DNA from: Shuttleworthella satelles DSM 14600
GTDB lineage: Bacteria > Bacillota > Clostridia > Lachnospirales > Lachnospiraceae
Length of the DNA: 64,000 bases
NCBI RefSeq assembly: GCF_000160115.1
Contig: NZ_GG665866.1
Span: 1,104,825 to 1,168,824, forward strand
Direction: 5' to 3'
This document shows, in pieces, positions 16,781-26,092 of this stretch (positions are counted from its first letter, which is position 1; the number at the start of each line of letters is the position of its first letter). The position numbers and the translations under genes were made by a program. Below the pieces are notes generated by a model. The model did not search any database. It had not been told where the DNA came from and saw only the letters and a program-made list of their open reading frames with translations.

Positions 16781-18136
16781 TTACAGGTGCTCCCGGTCGG
16801 ACTGCCTGCAGTAGAGTCCCTGGATCACAGCAATCATGAGTATGGTCGAGAGCAGGGAAGATCCCCCGTAGCTGACTAAGGGCAGGGTGACGCCGGTCGA
16901 GGGGATGAACTTGATGACTCCGCCGATCATGAGAACGACCTGAATGGCATAGGTAACCCCCAGGCCACAGGCAACAATCTTGTAGAAGGGATCTCTCATG
17001 CGAAGAGAAATCCGCATAAAGGCCAGAAAATAGGCAATGCAAAGGAGCAAGAGACAGAGTGCGTAGATTCCGCCGAACTCCTCACAGATGGCCGCGAAGA
17101 TAAAATCCTTGGTCACGACCGGGATTTTATCCGGCATTCCCTGGCCAAGTCCTGACCCGAACCAGCCACCGGAGGCAATGGCAAAGAGGGACTGGCTCAT
17201 CTGAAAGCCTGACCCATCGAAAGACTTCACCGGATTCTGCCAGGCCTCTACTCTCTGCTGCACATGGGGGAAGAGCCGGTATCCCACGAGAGCCGCCAGG
17301 GCAAAGGCCCCCAGTCCCAGAATAAAATAGCCCGGCTTTCTTGTCGCCACATAGAGCATCGCCAGATAGCAGAGAAAGAAAATGCTCGCGGAGCCGAGGT
17401 CCTTGGCCCCGACCAGAACCAGAACATGCGCCGCCGCAACGCAAGATGTGATGAAGACAATCTTGAAATCAGGCCTGTGGATATGAATCCGAAAGGGATC
17501 TCTGTCCTCCAGAGGCAAAACCTGCAGCATACTGGCGACGAAAAAGACGAAGAATATCTTGACCAGCTCAGAAGGCTGAATCGTAATCCCGGCAACGCTG
17601 ATTGAGAGGTTGGCCCCAAAGGTTCGATTTCCCAGCAGGGTCACCACGCTTAACATTCCCAGGCCGATGATGGCATAAAACCACTTGATTGTCTTAAAGA
17701 AGCGAAAGCGCTCAAAGAGAACCGGAATCATCGCCGAGAAAATCAGGGCAATCGCGCAAAACATCAGTTGTTTTTTGGCCAGAGAGAACTTGAGTCGAAC
17801 CAGCATGAGAAAGCCAATGGTCAAAAACATGCACATGTGATTGACCAGAGAGTAAGAAGCTCCCGAGTAGATATACTTGTATAGAATCATGGCGGCCGTA
17901 ATGATTCCCAACTCAGCCAGGCTGGCCAGCAGGATCTTGTAATCAAACTGCTGCACATACAAAACGATCACGCCATTGATCAGAGTCAGATAGATCAGTA
18001 TAGTCTGTCGGTTAAAGAGGCGCCTGGCCTCCTGACTCCGGGTATCCATCAAGAGCGAGCGAAAGGCCTCAATGGTATAGAGGACCATCATCAGTCCCAG
18101 TGAAAATCTTGAAATGGATGCGACAATATATCCCAT
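16781..18136 (-). CDS. SEDS-family peptidoglycan polymerase (FtsW/RodA/SpoVE)
   Basis: 451 residues with about 12 transmembrane helices, including an extended N-terminal helix set before the SEDS core. The conserved segment GSGLGQGMPDKIPVVTKDFIFAAICEEFG and the C-terminal GVTLPLVSYGGSS are classical. SEDS proteins polymerise lipid II glycan strands with a class B PBP, here the next gene. Sequence alone does not decide between FtsW, RodA and SpoVE; the pairing with a short PBP away from dcw genes argues for a RodA- or FtsW-like accessory pair. It overlaps the upstream U32 stop by 1 nt (TAATG). Confidence 0.9.
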   Translation of the reverse strand: MGYIVASISRFSLGLMMVLYTIEAFRSLLMDTRSQEARRLFNRQTILIYLTLINGVIVLYVQQFDYKILLASLAELGIITAAMILYKYIYSGASYSLVNHMCMFLTIGFLMLVRLKFSLAKKQLMFCAIALIFSAMIPVLFERFRFFKTIKWFYAIIGLGMLSVVTLLGNRTFGANLSISVAGITIQPSELVKIFFVFFVASMLQVLPLEDRDPFRIHIHRPDFKIVFITSCVAAAHVLVLVGAKDLGSASIFFLCYLAMLYVATRKPGYFILGLGAFALAALVGYRLFPHVQQRVEAWQNPVKSFDGSGFQMSQSLFAIASGGWFGSGLGQGMPDKIPVVTKDFIFAAICEEFGGIYALCLLLLCIAYFLAFMRISLRMRDPFYKIVACGLGVTYAIQVVLMIGGVIKFIPSTGVTLPLVSYGGSSLLSTILMIAVIQGLYCRQSDREHL

Positions 18137-20334
18137 TACTCCACTCCTCTGCGATAATGCCCTCTGGTATAGTCCTTCTTCCAGACAAGCCTGTCCCCTC
18201 TCACAGAGCGGCAGGCAAACGCAATGATCTTTCTCATCTGATCCGGGCTCTCTGTACTGAAATCCAGGCGGAATTCCCGGAAGCCAAAAGAGGCCAGCTC
18301 CGGAATCTGATCCAGAAGCATTGTGGGCAAATGATTATAGATTAGATTGTAGCAGGAGTCGCAGCGGTTTAAAACCCGCATGCGAACGCCCTTGCGATCC
18401 TCTAAAGACAGATGATGGGCCCTGTGGTCACAGCCCATACTGTCTTTGACCAGGCAGTTTGCCGTGATCATAAGCGGCAAATGCCCGTAAACACAGATGA
18501 TCCCATCCTCATTATCCCGATGCATGAGCTCAGCCCGATTCAGTTCCACAGGAGCTGTCAGGTGATGATAGCCCCAGGATCTGGCCCGGGCAAGAGCCCG
18601 GTTATTCATGGTGTAGAGGCGATAATCAAAAATGATCTTATCTGCGTCAATTCCCCTCTCACGCAAATATCCCAGGGCGTCTAAGCTTGAGACCATAAAG
18701 CCGTCGATCCATGCAGCCGCGCGATCGGACAAAAGCCCCTCTATCCAGGATTCGCTTTGCATGCGAAAGATCTGCGGCATGAAGAGATAGAACTTCTGCC
18801 CGCTCTCTCTGACCTGAATCCGCATCCGCTCACAGCTTTCCTCAGACATCCCGAGAATAAGCTCAGCCGGGCAGTAGATGGCTGAAATTTCCTGATTGCC
18901 GATCAGTTGATCAAGCTGTTTTCGATCCATAACAGAGGCAGAGAGGAATTTCTGTCCGCCTCCATCTGACCTCGCGGGCTTTGGCAGGGGAAGAAAGGGC
19001 TTGGCCCTTCTTTGCAGCTGCGCCCTCGTGAAATCCTGCCCCATCTGCTCGGCGATCAGTCCCTCTTCCAGCTCTCCTTGCATCCTTCGCCGGAGCTTTT
19101 TCAGAACAGACACAGGCACAAAGGGCCTGCCAATCACCTTCACCGTAAAATCACCGGGCATAAAGCAAGTGCCTCCCAGCTGAAGAAATTTGCCGGCGAC
19201 AGAGGCCTCTTCGGCAGCCTGCCTGCCCGCTGTCGCAAGCTCCTCCCCCACAAGCTGACAAGAAACCGCATGTCCGCGGACACTGGCCTGAAGATACAGG
19301 GCTTTTCCCTCCTCTAATATCAACTCTCCGTCCAGGAGATATTTTTTCTCCTCTTCCTCCTCGACCTGACTGATCTTATGCTGGTGAGACGGCTCAGTAT
19401 ATGTGAGCATGTCGGCGGAATTGTTCTCGTGCAGCCAGACATTCGTGAAGCCCTTGCGGTTGCCGAGATCCAGGAGTCTTTCAACCGTCTTCGGGTCGAC
19501 GCGATAGTTTTTGGCCCCCTTCTCCAGGTACTGATCGATCATGGATCGATAGACACGAACGACACCCAAGGCATAAGACATCTGCTTCATGCGTCCCTCG
19601 ATCTTCAGAGAGTAGACGCCGGCAGCATCCAGCGCCGGAATGTCCTCCAGGCCGCAGAGATCCTTCATGGAGAGGACATAGGGCCCGGCAAGGGGCATTC
19701 TTTTGCCATCGTCGCCGAGCAGAGTATAGGGCAGACGGCAGGGCTGTGCGCAGCGTCCCCGATTGCCGCTTCTGCCGCCGAACATGGATGACATATAGCA
19801 CTGGCCCGAATAGCAGACGCAGAGAGCCCCATGAACGAAAGCCTCCAGGTCCGCCTGACAGGACTCATGAATCCGGGCCATCTCCGCAATGGAGACCTCG
19901 CGGCTGACAACAAGGCGCTCAAAGCCCTGCTCCTGCAGAAACCTGGCCCCATAGATATTACTGACCGTCATCTGTGTCGAGGCGTGCAGTCCCAGTCCCG
20001 GAAAAGAGTCCTTGAGCAGGCCAAAGACTCCGAGGTCCTGAACTAAAATCCCGTCCACGCCCGCTTCATAGTAGGCTTTTGCATAGTCATAGAGACTGCG
20101 CTCAACCTCCGTGTTCTTAAGAAGGGTATTGATGGTCAGATAGGATTTCACCCCATGAAGATGCCCGTAACGAATGATCTCCTCCCCCTCTTTCGCGCTG
20201 AAATTGGCTGCGTAAGCCCTGGCCCCGAAGCGATCTCCGCCAAAATAGATGGCGTTTGCTCCGGCATTGATCACTGCCCTGGCGATCTGTGGACTTCCCG
20301 CGGGGGAGAGGAGCTCCAGACCCTTTTCACTCAT
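18136..20334 (-). CDS. U32 family peptidase / prephenate-independent tRNA or rRNA hydroxylation-type protein
   Basis: 732 residues from the ATG at 20334. The N-terminus (LELLSPAGSPQIARAVINAGANAIYFGG) and the Cys-containing signature CVCYSGQCYMSSMFGGRSGNRGRCAQPCR (about 170-200) define peptidase family U32. Later a DUF3656-like middle region and a C-terminal Cys-containing part are seen. Characterised members include collagenase-like peptidases and the RlhA/TrhP RNA hydroxylation proteins. This long form matches RlhA-type architecture, so an RNA-modification role is as likely as proteolysis. An ATG at 20379 exists but has no ribosome site. It overlaps zapA by 8 nt. Confidence 0.82.
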   Translation of the reverse strand: MSEKGLELLSPAGSPQIARAVINAGANAIYFGGDRFGARAYAANFSAKEGEEIIRYGHLHGVKSYLTINTLLKNTEVERSLYDYAKAYYEAGVDGILVQDLGVFGLLKDSFPGLGLHASTQMTVSNIYGARFLQEQGFERLVVSREVSIAEMARIHESCQADLEAFVHGALCVCYSGQCYMSSMFGGRSGNRGRCAQPCRLPYTLLGDDGKRMPLAGPYVLSMKDLCGLEDIPALDAAGVYSLKIEGRMKQMSYALGVVRVYRSMIDQYLEKGAKNYRVDPKTVERLLDLGNRKGFTNVWLHENNSADMLTYTEPSHQHKISQVEEEEEKKYLLDGELILEEGKALYLQASVRGHAVSCQLVGEELATAGRQAAEEASVAGKFLQLGGTCFMPGDFTVKVIGRPFVPVSVLKKLRRRMQGELEEGLIAEQMGQDFTRAQLQRRAKPFLPLPKPARSDGGGQKFLSASVMDRKQLDQLIGNQEISAIYCPAELILGMSEESCERMRIQVRESGQKFYLFMPQIFRMQSESWIEGLLSDRAAAWIDGFMVSSLDALGYLRERGIDADKIIFDYRLYTMNNRALARARSWGYHHLTAPVELNRAELMHRDNEDGIICVYGHLPLMITANCLVKDSMGCDHRAHHLSLEDRKGVRMRVLNRCDSCYNLIYNHLPTMLLDQIPELASFGFREFRLDFSTESPDQMRKIIAFACRSVRGDRLVWKKDYTRGHYRRGVE

Positions 20335-20998
20335 TGTTCTTCTTCGCTTTTCTCTCGCGGGCCTGTGTGTCTCTCTCATGAGACTGCGCGCCGGCCCCGG
20401 GATTCGCGGTCAGATCATCAAAGGACATCTGCATATCGTCCAGGCTCTTATCCTCGGCAATTTCCTGTAATCTGGCTGTCTCTGTTCCGCCGCGGCCTGT
20501 TTTTTTGCGCTCTGCCTTGATGTCCGCGTCACCTTTAGCAGGGTCTGTGCTCTTGTCTTTATTTCCGGCCATTTTGGTCGCTCTCTTGACAGCGGAAATT
20601 CCTTTTCCCAGTTCTTCGGTCTGCTCCTGAATCGTTCTGGCCGCGGCGGCAAGCTCCTGGCCCTTTTTGGCCAGCTGGCTCTCCTGCTCGTCATACTGAA
20701 CCCGAAGCGAGGCCAGCTGATGTTTGAGCTCATAGAGCTCCTTCTCCTTGGCAAGCGCCTCGTCCTCCAGCTCCTCGATCCTCTTCTGCGCCTTAAAGTA
20801 ATCGTCGGCAATATTAATCTGGGTCAGAACATGGCGCTCATCTCCGGAGAGCTTGCGCCAGGAGTCCATCTCCCTCATCTGATCCAGCAGATTATTGATA
20901 TAGACGCCAACCTTCTGCAGATACTCCTGAGACTCATATCCGCCCAGCCGATAGATTTTCCCGTCGATCAGCACTTCCTGTACATTCTTATCAGACAT
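20327..20998 (-). CDS. zapA: Cell division protein ZapA with C-terminal extension
   Basis: 223 residues. The first 100 are a ZapA domain (VLIDGKIYRLGGYESQEYLQKVGVYINNLL), which stabilises FtsZ bundles. A coiled coil follows (about 65-135), then a charged, low-complexity tail of about 85 residues that ordinary ZapA (85-100 residues) lacks. The tail ends with a Lys/Asn/Glu stretch overlapping the U32 start. GGAGG lies 6 nt before the ATG, inside the ruvB stop region. Confidence 0.85.
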   Translation of the reverse strand: MSDKNVQEVLIDGKIYRLGGYESQEYLQKVGVYINNLLDQMREMDSWRKLSGDERHVLTQINIADDYFKAQKRIEELEDEALAKEKELYELKHQLASLRVQYDEQESQLAKKGQELAAAARTIQEQTEELGKGISAVKRATKMAGNKDKSTDPAKGDADIKAERKKTGRGGTETARLQEIAEDKSLDDMQMSFDDLTANPGAGAQSHERDTQARERKAKKNNE

Positions 20999-20999
20999 C

Positions 21000-22004
21000 T
21001 CACTCCTCCATTTCTCTCTTCTGACCGAAATGATGATAGGCCTGGTCTGTCGCCACTCTTCCCTTCGGGGTCCGGTTGATCAGGCCGTTCTTCACCAGAT
21101 ATGGCTCATAGACCTCCTCGATGGTTCCCGCGTCCTCTCCAATGGCCGCCGACAGGGTATCCAGTCCGACCGGGCCCCCGTCAAACTTCTCGATGATGGT
21201 CATGAGAATCAGGCGGTCATTGCTGTCAAGCCCCATCTTATCAACCTCCAGCAGATCCAGAGCCTCCCCGGCCACCTCCCTGGTGATTTTCCCCTCGTAC
21301 TCTACTTCCGCGTAGTCGCGCACCCTCTTTAAGAGTCGATTGGCCAGACGTGGCGTTCCCCTGGACCTCCTGGCCATCTCATAAGCCCCCTCCCTGTCAA
21401 TCGTGACGCCGAGCTTATCTGCCGAATGCCTGATGATGACGGATAACTCCTGGGGGGTATAGAATTCCAGATGATGAATGATCCCGAAGCGGTCCCTTAA
21501 CGGGGCGGACAAGAGACCTGCTCTGGTGGTCGCCCCCACCAGGGTGAAATGGGGAAGGTCCAGGCGAATGGACCGGGCCGACTGCCCCTTTCCGATCATA
21601 ATGTCGATCGCGTAATCTTCCATTGCCGGATAGAGGACTTCTTCCACCTGCCGGTTGAGTCTGTGGATCTCATCGACGAAGAGAATGTCTCCCTCTCCCA
21701 GGCCGGACAGGATCGCTGCCATCTCTCCCGGCTTTGCAATTGCCGGTCCGGATGTGATCTTGACATTGACCCCCATCTCATTGGATATGATCCCTGCCAG
21801 GGTGGTCTTTCCCAGGCCGGGCGGTCCATAGAGGAGGACATGATCCAGAGATTCCCCCCGGTTTTTGGCCGCCTCAATATAAATTCCAAGAGACTGCTTG
21901 GCCTTCTCCTGTCCGATATACTCCGATAATTTCCTGGGCCGCAGGGAGAACTCCTGGGCCTGATCTTCCTCCTGAATTTCTGTACTGATGATACGTCTTT
22001 CCAT
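21000..22004 (-). CDS. ruvB: Holliday junction branch migration helicase RuvB
   Basis: 334 residues; AAA+ motor that drives branch migration with RuvA. Walker [10 protein letters not shown] (60-68), Walker B DEIH (111-114), sensor and arginine-finger segments ([18 protein letters not shown]) and the C-terminal winged helix ([24 protein letters not shown]) are all normal. It lies 60 nt downstream of ruvA. No ruvC is expected in Firmicutes (RecU replaces it). Confidence 0.97.
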   Translation of the reverse strand: MERRIISTEIQEEDQAQEFSLRPRKLSEYIGQEKAKQSLGIYIEAAKNRGESLDHVLLYGPPGLGKTTLAGIISNEMGVNVKITSGPAIAKPGEMAAILSGLGEGDILFVDEIHRLNRQVEEVLYPAMEDYAIDIMIGKGQSARSIRLDLPHFTLVGATTRAGLLSAPLRDRFGIIHHLEFYTPQELSVIIRHSADKLGVTIDREGAYEMARRSRGTPRLANRLLKRVRDYAEVEYEGKITREVAGEALDLLEVDKMGLDSNDRLILMTIIEKFDGGPVGLDTLSAAIGEDAGTIEEVYEPYLVKNGLINRTPKGRVATDQAYHHFGQKREMEE

Positions 22005-22064
22005 ATTCTCGGACTCCCTCTTTCCCTGACCTTTGTTTGTGAAAGGCCCTCTGATGAAGCTGAA

Positions 22065-22664
22065 TTACCGCAGGGCGAGTTCCTTCAGGCCTGCTCTGAT
22101 CAGATCCTCGACACTCATGGAGGATATATCAAGATCGCGGATGGCCTGCAGGGCCTCAGCGGAGCTGTATCCCAGGGCGTTTAACGCCAGGATCGCCTCT
22201 CCCCTGATATCGTCGGAGGAGCGATCACTTGCCTTTGAATCCAGCTGGGCCTCCAGTGTCTGCGTGAAATCGATCTTATCCCTGAGATCTAAAATCACCC
22301 TCTGCGCCGTCTTCTTTCCAATACCGGGCGCCTGCGCGATCGTCTTATCATCTCCGGCCGCAATGGCAAAACGAAGCTGATCTACGGAGAGAACTCCGAG
22401 AATCGAGAGGGCTCCCTTGGGGCCGATTCCTCCCACCCCGATCAGGAGTTTGAAGAGATCAAGATCCTCCCTCTTGAGAAAACCGAAGAGAGAAAAGCCA
22501 TCATCTCTCACCTGGAGATAGGTGTAGACGCGAAGCTGCATCTGCCTTCGAATCTGGGACAGACTGGACTGAGGAAGTCCGATCTCATAGCCGATACCGT
22601 CATGATCCAATACGATCCCTTCCGGGTTTATTTCTTCTACTCTTCCTTGAATATAGGAAAACAT
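22065..22664 (-). CDS. ruvA: Holliday junction DNA helicase subunit RuvA
   Basis: 199 residues from the ATG at 22664, with GGGGAGG 7 nt upstream overlapping the previous stop; a GTG two codons earlier is too close to that site. The N-terminal OB fold (FSYIQGRVEEINPEGIVLDHDGIGYEI), two helix-hairpin-helix motifs (LIGVGGIGPKGAL and APGIGKKTAQRVI) and the C-terminal domain III that contacts RuvB (SSAEALQAIRDLDISSMSVEDLIRAGLKELA) are complete. Confidence 0.96.
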   Translation of the reverse strand: MFSYIQGRVEEINPEGIVLDHDGIGYEIGLPQSSLSQIRRQMQLRVYTYLQVRDDGFSLFGFLKREDLDLFKLLIGVGGIGPKGALSILGVLSVDQLRFAIAAGDDKTIAQAPGIGKKTAQRVILDLRDKIDFTQTLEAQLDSKASDRSSDDIRGEAILALNALGYSSAEALQAIRDLDISSMSVEDLIRAGLKELALR

Positions 22665-22666
22665 CG

Positions 22667-23182
22667 TCACACCTCCCCTGTCTGTGACAAAACCGCGATA
22701 TGCTTAATCCGATCGTGAATCAGGGCGGCAATAATTCCGATCAGAACTCCTGTCAGACAGCCCGCGATCATGAGTACCGGCAGGTAAAAGAGCACATTGT
22801 AATTGTTGACCAGCAAAACCGCCATGAAGATCTGGCCTACATTATGTGTAAAGCCACCCACGACCGAAACGCCGATCATGCGCAGCTTTAAAAAACGGCG
22901 GGCTAGATACATACAGAAGAAACTGAGCAGTCCGCCCGCGAGGGAGTAGGCGATGGAGAAAGCATTGCCGAACATAAAGCCGGACAGGATGATTCGCAGG
23001 AACGAAATCAGAAGCGCCATGGGAGCCCCATAGAGATAGAGGACTAAAACGACAACCGTGTTGGTCAGTCCCAGCTTCATGCCCGGCACGCCAAAGTAGA
23101 AGGGGATCAGAGATTCCACATAGGAAAAGACCAAAGCCAGGGCCAGGAGCACTCCCATAACCGGGACTTTTCTTCGATTCAT
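22667..23182 (-). CDS. Gx transporter family membrane protein (EetB-like; Hpre_diP_synt_I family)
   Basis: 171 residues from the ATG at 23182, which has GGAGG 6 nt upstream. Five or six hydrophobic helices with the family segment GVPGMKLGLTNTVVVLVLYLYG and GGFTHNVGQIFMA. The family is often annotated as heptaprenyl diphosphate synthase component I and resembles ECF-type S components. It is paired with a NusG_II-domain protein upstream. As I recall, the Listeria extracellular electron transfer genes eetA and eetB belong to these two families. The proximity to apbE and rnf supports a redox or quinone-related role, not proven. Confidence 0.82.
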   Translation of the reverse strand: MNRRKVPVMGVLLALALVFSYVESLIPFYFGVPGMKLGLTNTVVVLVLYLYGAPMALLISFLRIILSGFMFGNAFSIAYSLAGGLLSFFCMYLARRFLKLRMIGVSVVGGFTHNVGQIFMAVLLVNNYNVLFYLPVLMIAGCLTGVLIGIIAALIHDRIKHIAVLSQTGEV

Positions 23183-23349
23183 ACAGCCTCCTCTCTCCTT
23201 ACCTTCCAAGCTATTCCCTAAACAGATACCATGTGCTGTCAGCTGACTTCTCAGCCAGCAAGAATATCCCAGGAGTTCATCCTTGCTCCATATCTCCTGT
23301 CTGACGGGGGATCTCAAGCATTCGCAAACATATCCTGTCGTCGGCTCTC

Positions 23350-23739
23350 CTACTTGACAACGGAATCCATGGAATCCTTATCTCCGCTGATCACGGTAAT
23401 GACAACCCGATTGGGAAGACAGACAATGGACTGACCGACCTTATTGATTCTCCCCTGTTTGACACAGAGCTGATCGTGGCAGTTAGCCTCGGACATATGC
23501 GCCTGCCCTCCCTCAATCGTCACCTGATTGATCACGTTTCCGTTTGAATCGCGAATCAAAATCACCTGATCCTTATCCAAATCGTAGACTCCTAAAAGGG
23601 CGCCTCTCTGTTCAATTCGAATCCTCCCGCCTGATCTGCTGTGCCTGAAGGCCCAGAAGGCGAAGAAGGCAAAGGAAACGGCTAACAGAAGGACGATAAC
23701 GACAATATCACGCTTAGCGATGTAACCCTTTTCAAACAC
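23350..23739 (-). CDS. NusG domain II membrane-anchored protein (EetA-like)
   Basis: 129 residues from the GTG at 23739, which has GGAGAG 7 nt upstream; a TTG at 23754 is possible. One N-terminal transmembrane helix (about 10-32), then an external NusG_II beta-barrel (DQVILIRDSNGNVINQVTIEGG) with the conserved ANCHDQLCVKQGRINKVGQSIVCLPNRVVI segment containing three Cys. This is not the transcription factor NusG. It is paired with the Gx transporter gene 167 bp downstream. It overlaps the miaB stop by 8 nt. Confidence 0.85.
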   Translation of the reverse strand: MFEKGYIAKRDIVVIVLLLAVSFAFFAFWAFRHSRSGGRIRIEQRGALLGVYDLDKDQVILIRDSNGNVINQVTIEGGQAHMSEANCHDQLCVKQGRINKVGQSIVCLPNRVVITVISGDKDSMDSVVK

Positions 23740-25336
23740 GGATCTGCTCTCCAATATAGTAAAATCCCCTGCATTCAGTCAGTCTGACCTGAACCAGTCT
23801 GCCGATCAAATCGGCGCCGCCCGGAAAATGAACCGTCGAATTGTTGCTCATACGGCCGGTGACAAGAGCAGGGTCCTGGCGGTTGACTTCCTCCACTAAA
23901 ACCTCCTGTATACTTCCGGTATAAGCGGCGGCCCGATTGCGCGCGTCCTTCTGCGTCTGAGCCAGCAAGCGGTCGAAGCGGTCCTTTATCACAGATGCCG
24001 GGGTCTGATCCTCCCTGGCCCACTTGGCCGCCGGAGTCCCGGTTCTGGGCGAATAGACAAAGGTAAAGGCCGAGTCATAGCCAACCTGCCTGACCACATC
24101 CATGGTATCCTCAAAGTCCTCTTCCTCCTCCCCGGGAAATCCCACGATGATATCCGTTGTGATCGATACATTGGGGATGCGCTTTCGGATCCGGTCAGCC
24201 AAGGCCAGATAGGACTCCTTGGTGTACCTTCGATTCATGCGGGCCAACAGGCGTGAAGATCCGGACTGAAGCGGCAGGTGCACGTGATGGCAGATCTTGT
24301 CGGAAGCGGCAATGACGTCGATCAATTCGTCAGACAGGTCCTTGGGATGGGATGTCATGAAGCGGATGCGGGCGAGCCCCTCAATCTTCTCAATTTCACT
24401 CAAGAGCTGAGCGAAGCTCATGTGATCCTCCAAGCCCGCCCCGTAAGAGTTGACATTCTGTCCCAGAAGCATGACCTCGACTACTCCGTCGTCAACCAAT
24501 CGCTCGATTTCCCGAATAATCTCAACCGGCCGACGGCTTCTCTCACGGCCCCGGACATAGGGGACGATACAATAGGTACAGAAGTTGTCGCAACCGAACA
24601 TGATGTTGACGCCGGATTTAAAGGAGTACTTGCGCTCAACCGGGAGATTCTCCACGATTCGATCCGCATCCTTCCAGATATCGATAATCATCTGATCCGC
24701 CTGCAGGGCCTCATATGCCAGCTCAGCGAACTTGTAGATATTGTGAGTCCCGAAGATCAGGTCGACAAAGCGATAGGACTGCCGGATCTTATCCACAACG
24801 ACGTCCTCCTGCATCATACAGCCGCAGAGGGCGATCATCATGCCTGGATTGGTCTTCTTGAAACCGTGCAGATATCCGAGCCGGCCATAGACCTTGTTGT
24901 TCGCGTTCTCACGGACCGTACAGGTGTTGTAGATGACGAAGTCAGCCTCCTCCGACTCCTTCTCCACATAGCCGATCTTCTCTAAGATCCCCCGCAGCTT
25001 CTCCGAGTCCCTGGCATTCATCTGACAGCCAAAGGTCGTGACACAAAAGGTCAGCTTGCGGCCGGCCTCCTCTTCCCTGGCTTTGACCAGACGTCTGGCC
25101 CTCTCCATAAAATAGTACTGGCGCAGAGGCTCCTCCCGGGGGGGCACAGAGGAGTCGTAATCTATCTCAGCGATCCTGGCGCTCAGGCTGGCCCGCGCGG
25201 TCTCTTCATCCTTCTTCCATGCCGCGGGATCCTCGGAAAACAGGTCGTTTCCCGTGGAAAAAGCGGGTTCTGAAAGGTTTTTTATGCCGCCCTCTCTTGT
25301 GGCAGCGGTAAATTTCTCATGTAATTCTCGGTTCAT
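23732..25336 (-). CDS. miaB: tRNA-2-methylthio-N6-dimethylallyladenosine synthase MiaB
   Basis: 534 residues. Radical-SAM methylthiotransferase that converts i6A37 to ms2i6A37 in tRNA. After an N-terminal extension of about 95 residues the UPF0004 domain starts at TFGCQMNARDSEK (C104), the radical-SAM CX3CX2C is CDNFCTYC (about 249-256), and a TRAM domain closes the protein. The N-terminal extension (30-75, acidic and Pro-containing) is common in clostridial MiaB. The ATG directly abuts the stop of the folate gene, with AAGGA inside that gene's end. Confidence 0.95.
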   Translation of the reverse strand: MNRELHEKFTAATREGGIKNLSEPAFSTGNDLFSEDPAAWKKDEETARASLSARIAEIDYDSSVPPREEPLRQYYFMERARRLVKAREEEAGRKLTFCVTTFGCQMNARDSEKLRGILEKIGYVEKESEEADFVIYNTCTVRENANNKVYGRLGYLHGFKKTNPGMMIALCGCMMQEDVVVDKIRQSYRFVDLIFGTHNIYKFAELAYEALQADQMIIDIWKDADRIVENLPVERKYSFKSGVNIMFGCDNFCTYCIVPYVRGRERSRRPVEIIREIERLVDDGVVEVMLLGQNVNSYGAGLEDHMSFAQLLSEIEKIEGLARIRFMTSHPKDLSDELIDVIAASDKICHHVHLPLQSGSSRLLARMNRRYTKESYLALADRIRKRIPNVSITTDIIVGFPGEEEEDFEDTMDVVRQVGYDSAFTFVYSPRTGTPAAKWAREDQTPASVIKDRFDRLLAQTQKDARNRAAAYTGSIQEVLVEEVNRQDPALVTGRMSNNSTVHFPGGADLIGRLVQVRLTECRGFYYIGEQIRV

Positions 25337-25951
25337 TTACAATCCTTTCAGGAGAACTCCCGATCGGTAACGACTGCAGTCAATCCATTTCTCTTCCGTC
25401 ACGATATAGTCCATCTTCTGATCCCAGTCCGCCTGAGGAATCGGATCATCAGAGATCTGAAAACGATAGGCGACGGCGATTCGAATCAAGTCTTTGTGTT
25501 CCCGTAAAAAGCGATCGTAATAGCCGCCTCCATAACCGACCCGACTGCCGCTGACATCGAAGGCCAGTCCCGGAACAATGGCGACAGCAAAGCCGGATTG
25601 ATAGGGATTTTCTCTTCGAACCGGCTCTTTGATTCCCCAGAGCCCAGGCTCAAGATCGAAGACGGAGGAGGCCGGATAAAATCTGAGCTCTCCCTCTTTC
25701 GTCAGCGGAAAGTACTGCTCTCTTCCTTCCTCCCAGCGCTTCTTAATCCAGGGCCAGAGGTTAATCTCTTCATCCATGGGGGCAAAGACAAGCAGGGGCC
25801 TGTCCTCCCTTCGCTCTTTTATGGAATCCAAAAGCTCATCCAGATTCCCGCGGATATCCTGTGACCAGAGCGCTCTTGTTTGGGCAGGGATCCTCTTTCT
25901 CATCTGACGCATATGCCTGCGCAGTTCTTCAATCTCCTGACAGATATTCAT
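25337..25951 (-). CDS. 5-formyltetrahydrofolate cyclo-ligase
   Basis: 204 residues from the ATG at 25951 with GAGGGTGAT upstream; a frame from 26020 adds 23 non-family residues that would run into the apbE promoter. The enzyme uses ATP to turn 5-formyl-THF into 5,10-methenyl-THF. Family landmarks are RKRIPAQTRALWSQDI, VPGLAFDVSGSRVGYGGGYYDRFL (nucleotide/folate loop) and a C-terminal AVAYRFQISDDPIPQADWDQ. First gene of a run through miaB and the NusG_II/Gx pair. Confidence 0.92.
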   Translation of the reverse strand: MNICQEIEELRRHMRQMRKRIPAQTRALWSQDIRGNLDELLDSIKERREDRPLLVFAPMDEEINLWPWIKKRWEEGREQYFPLTKEGELRFYPASSVFDLEPGLWGIKEPVRRENPYQSGFAVAIVPGLAFDVSGSRVGYGGGYYDRFLREHKDLIRIAVAYRFQISDDPIPQADWDQKMDYIVTEEKWIDCSRYRSGVLLKGL

Positions 25952-26032
25952 ATCACCCTCTAAAAAAACAGCGTGCACACCTGTGAAAAGGCGGCGTGCA
26001 TACCTAAGAAAGTTTACCATATTTCTTGTATC

Positions 26033-26060
26033 TTGAGTACGTTTCGGATTATGCTATACA
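26033..26060 (+). promoter_or_regulatory. Promoter for apbE
   Basis: TTGAGT (26033-26038), 16-bp spacer, extended -10 TGC-TATACA (26052-26060), 33 nt before the apbE ATG. Confidence 0.6.
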
Positions 26061-26092
26061 GGACTAACAGAATGTTCCGTACGGAGGTTTCA

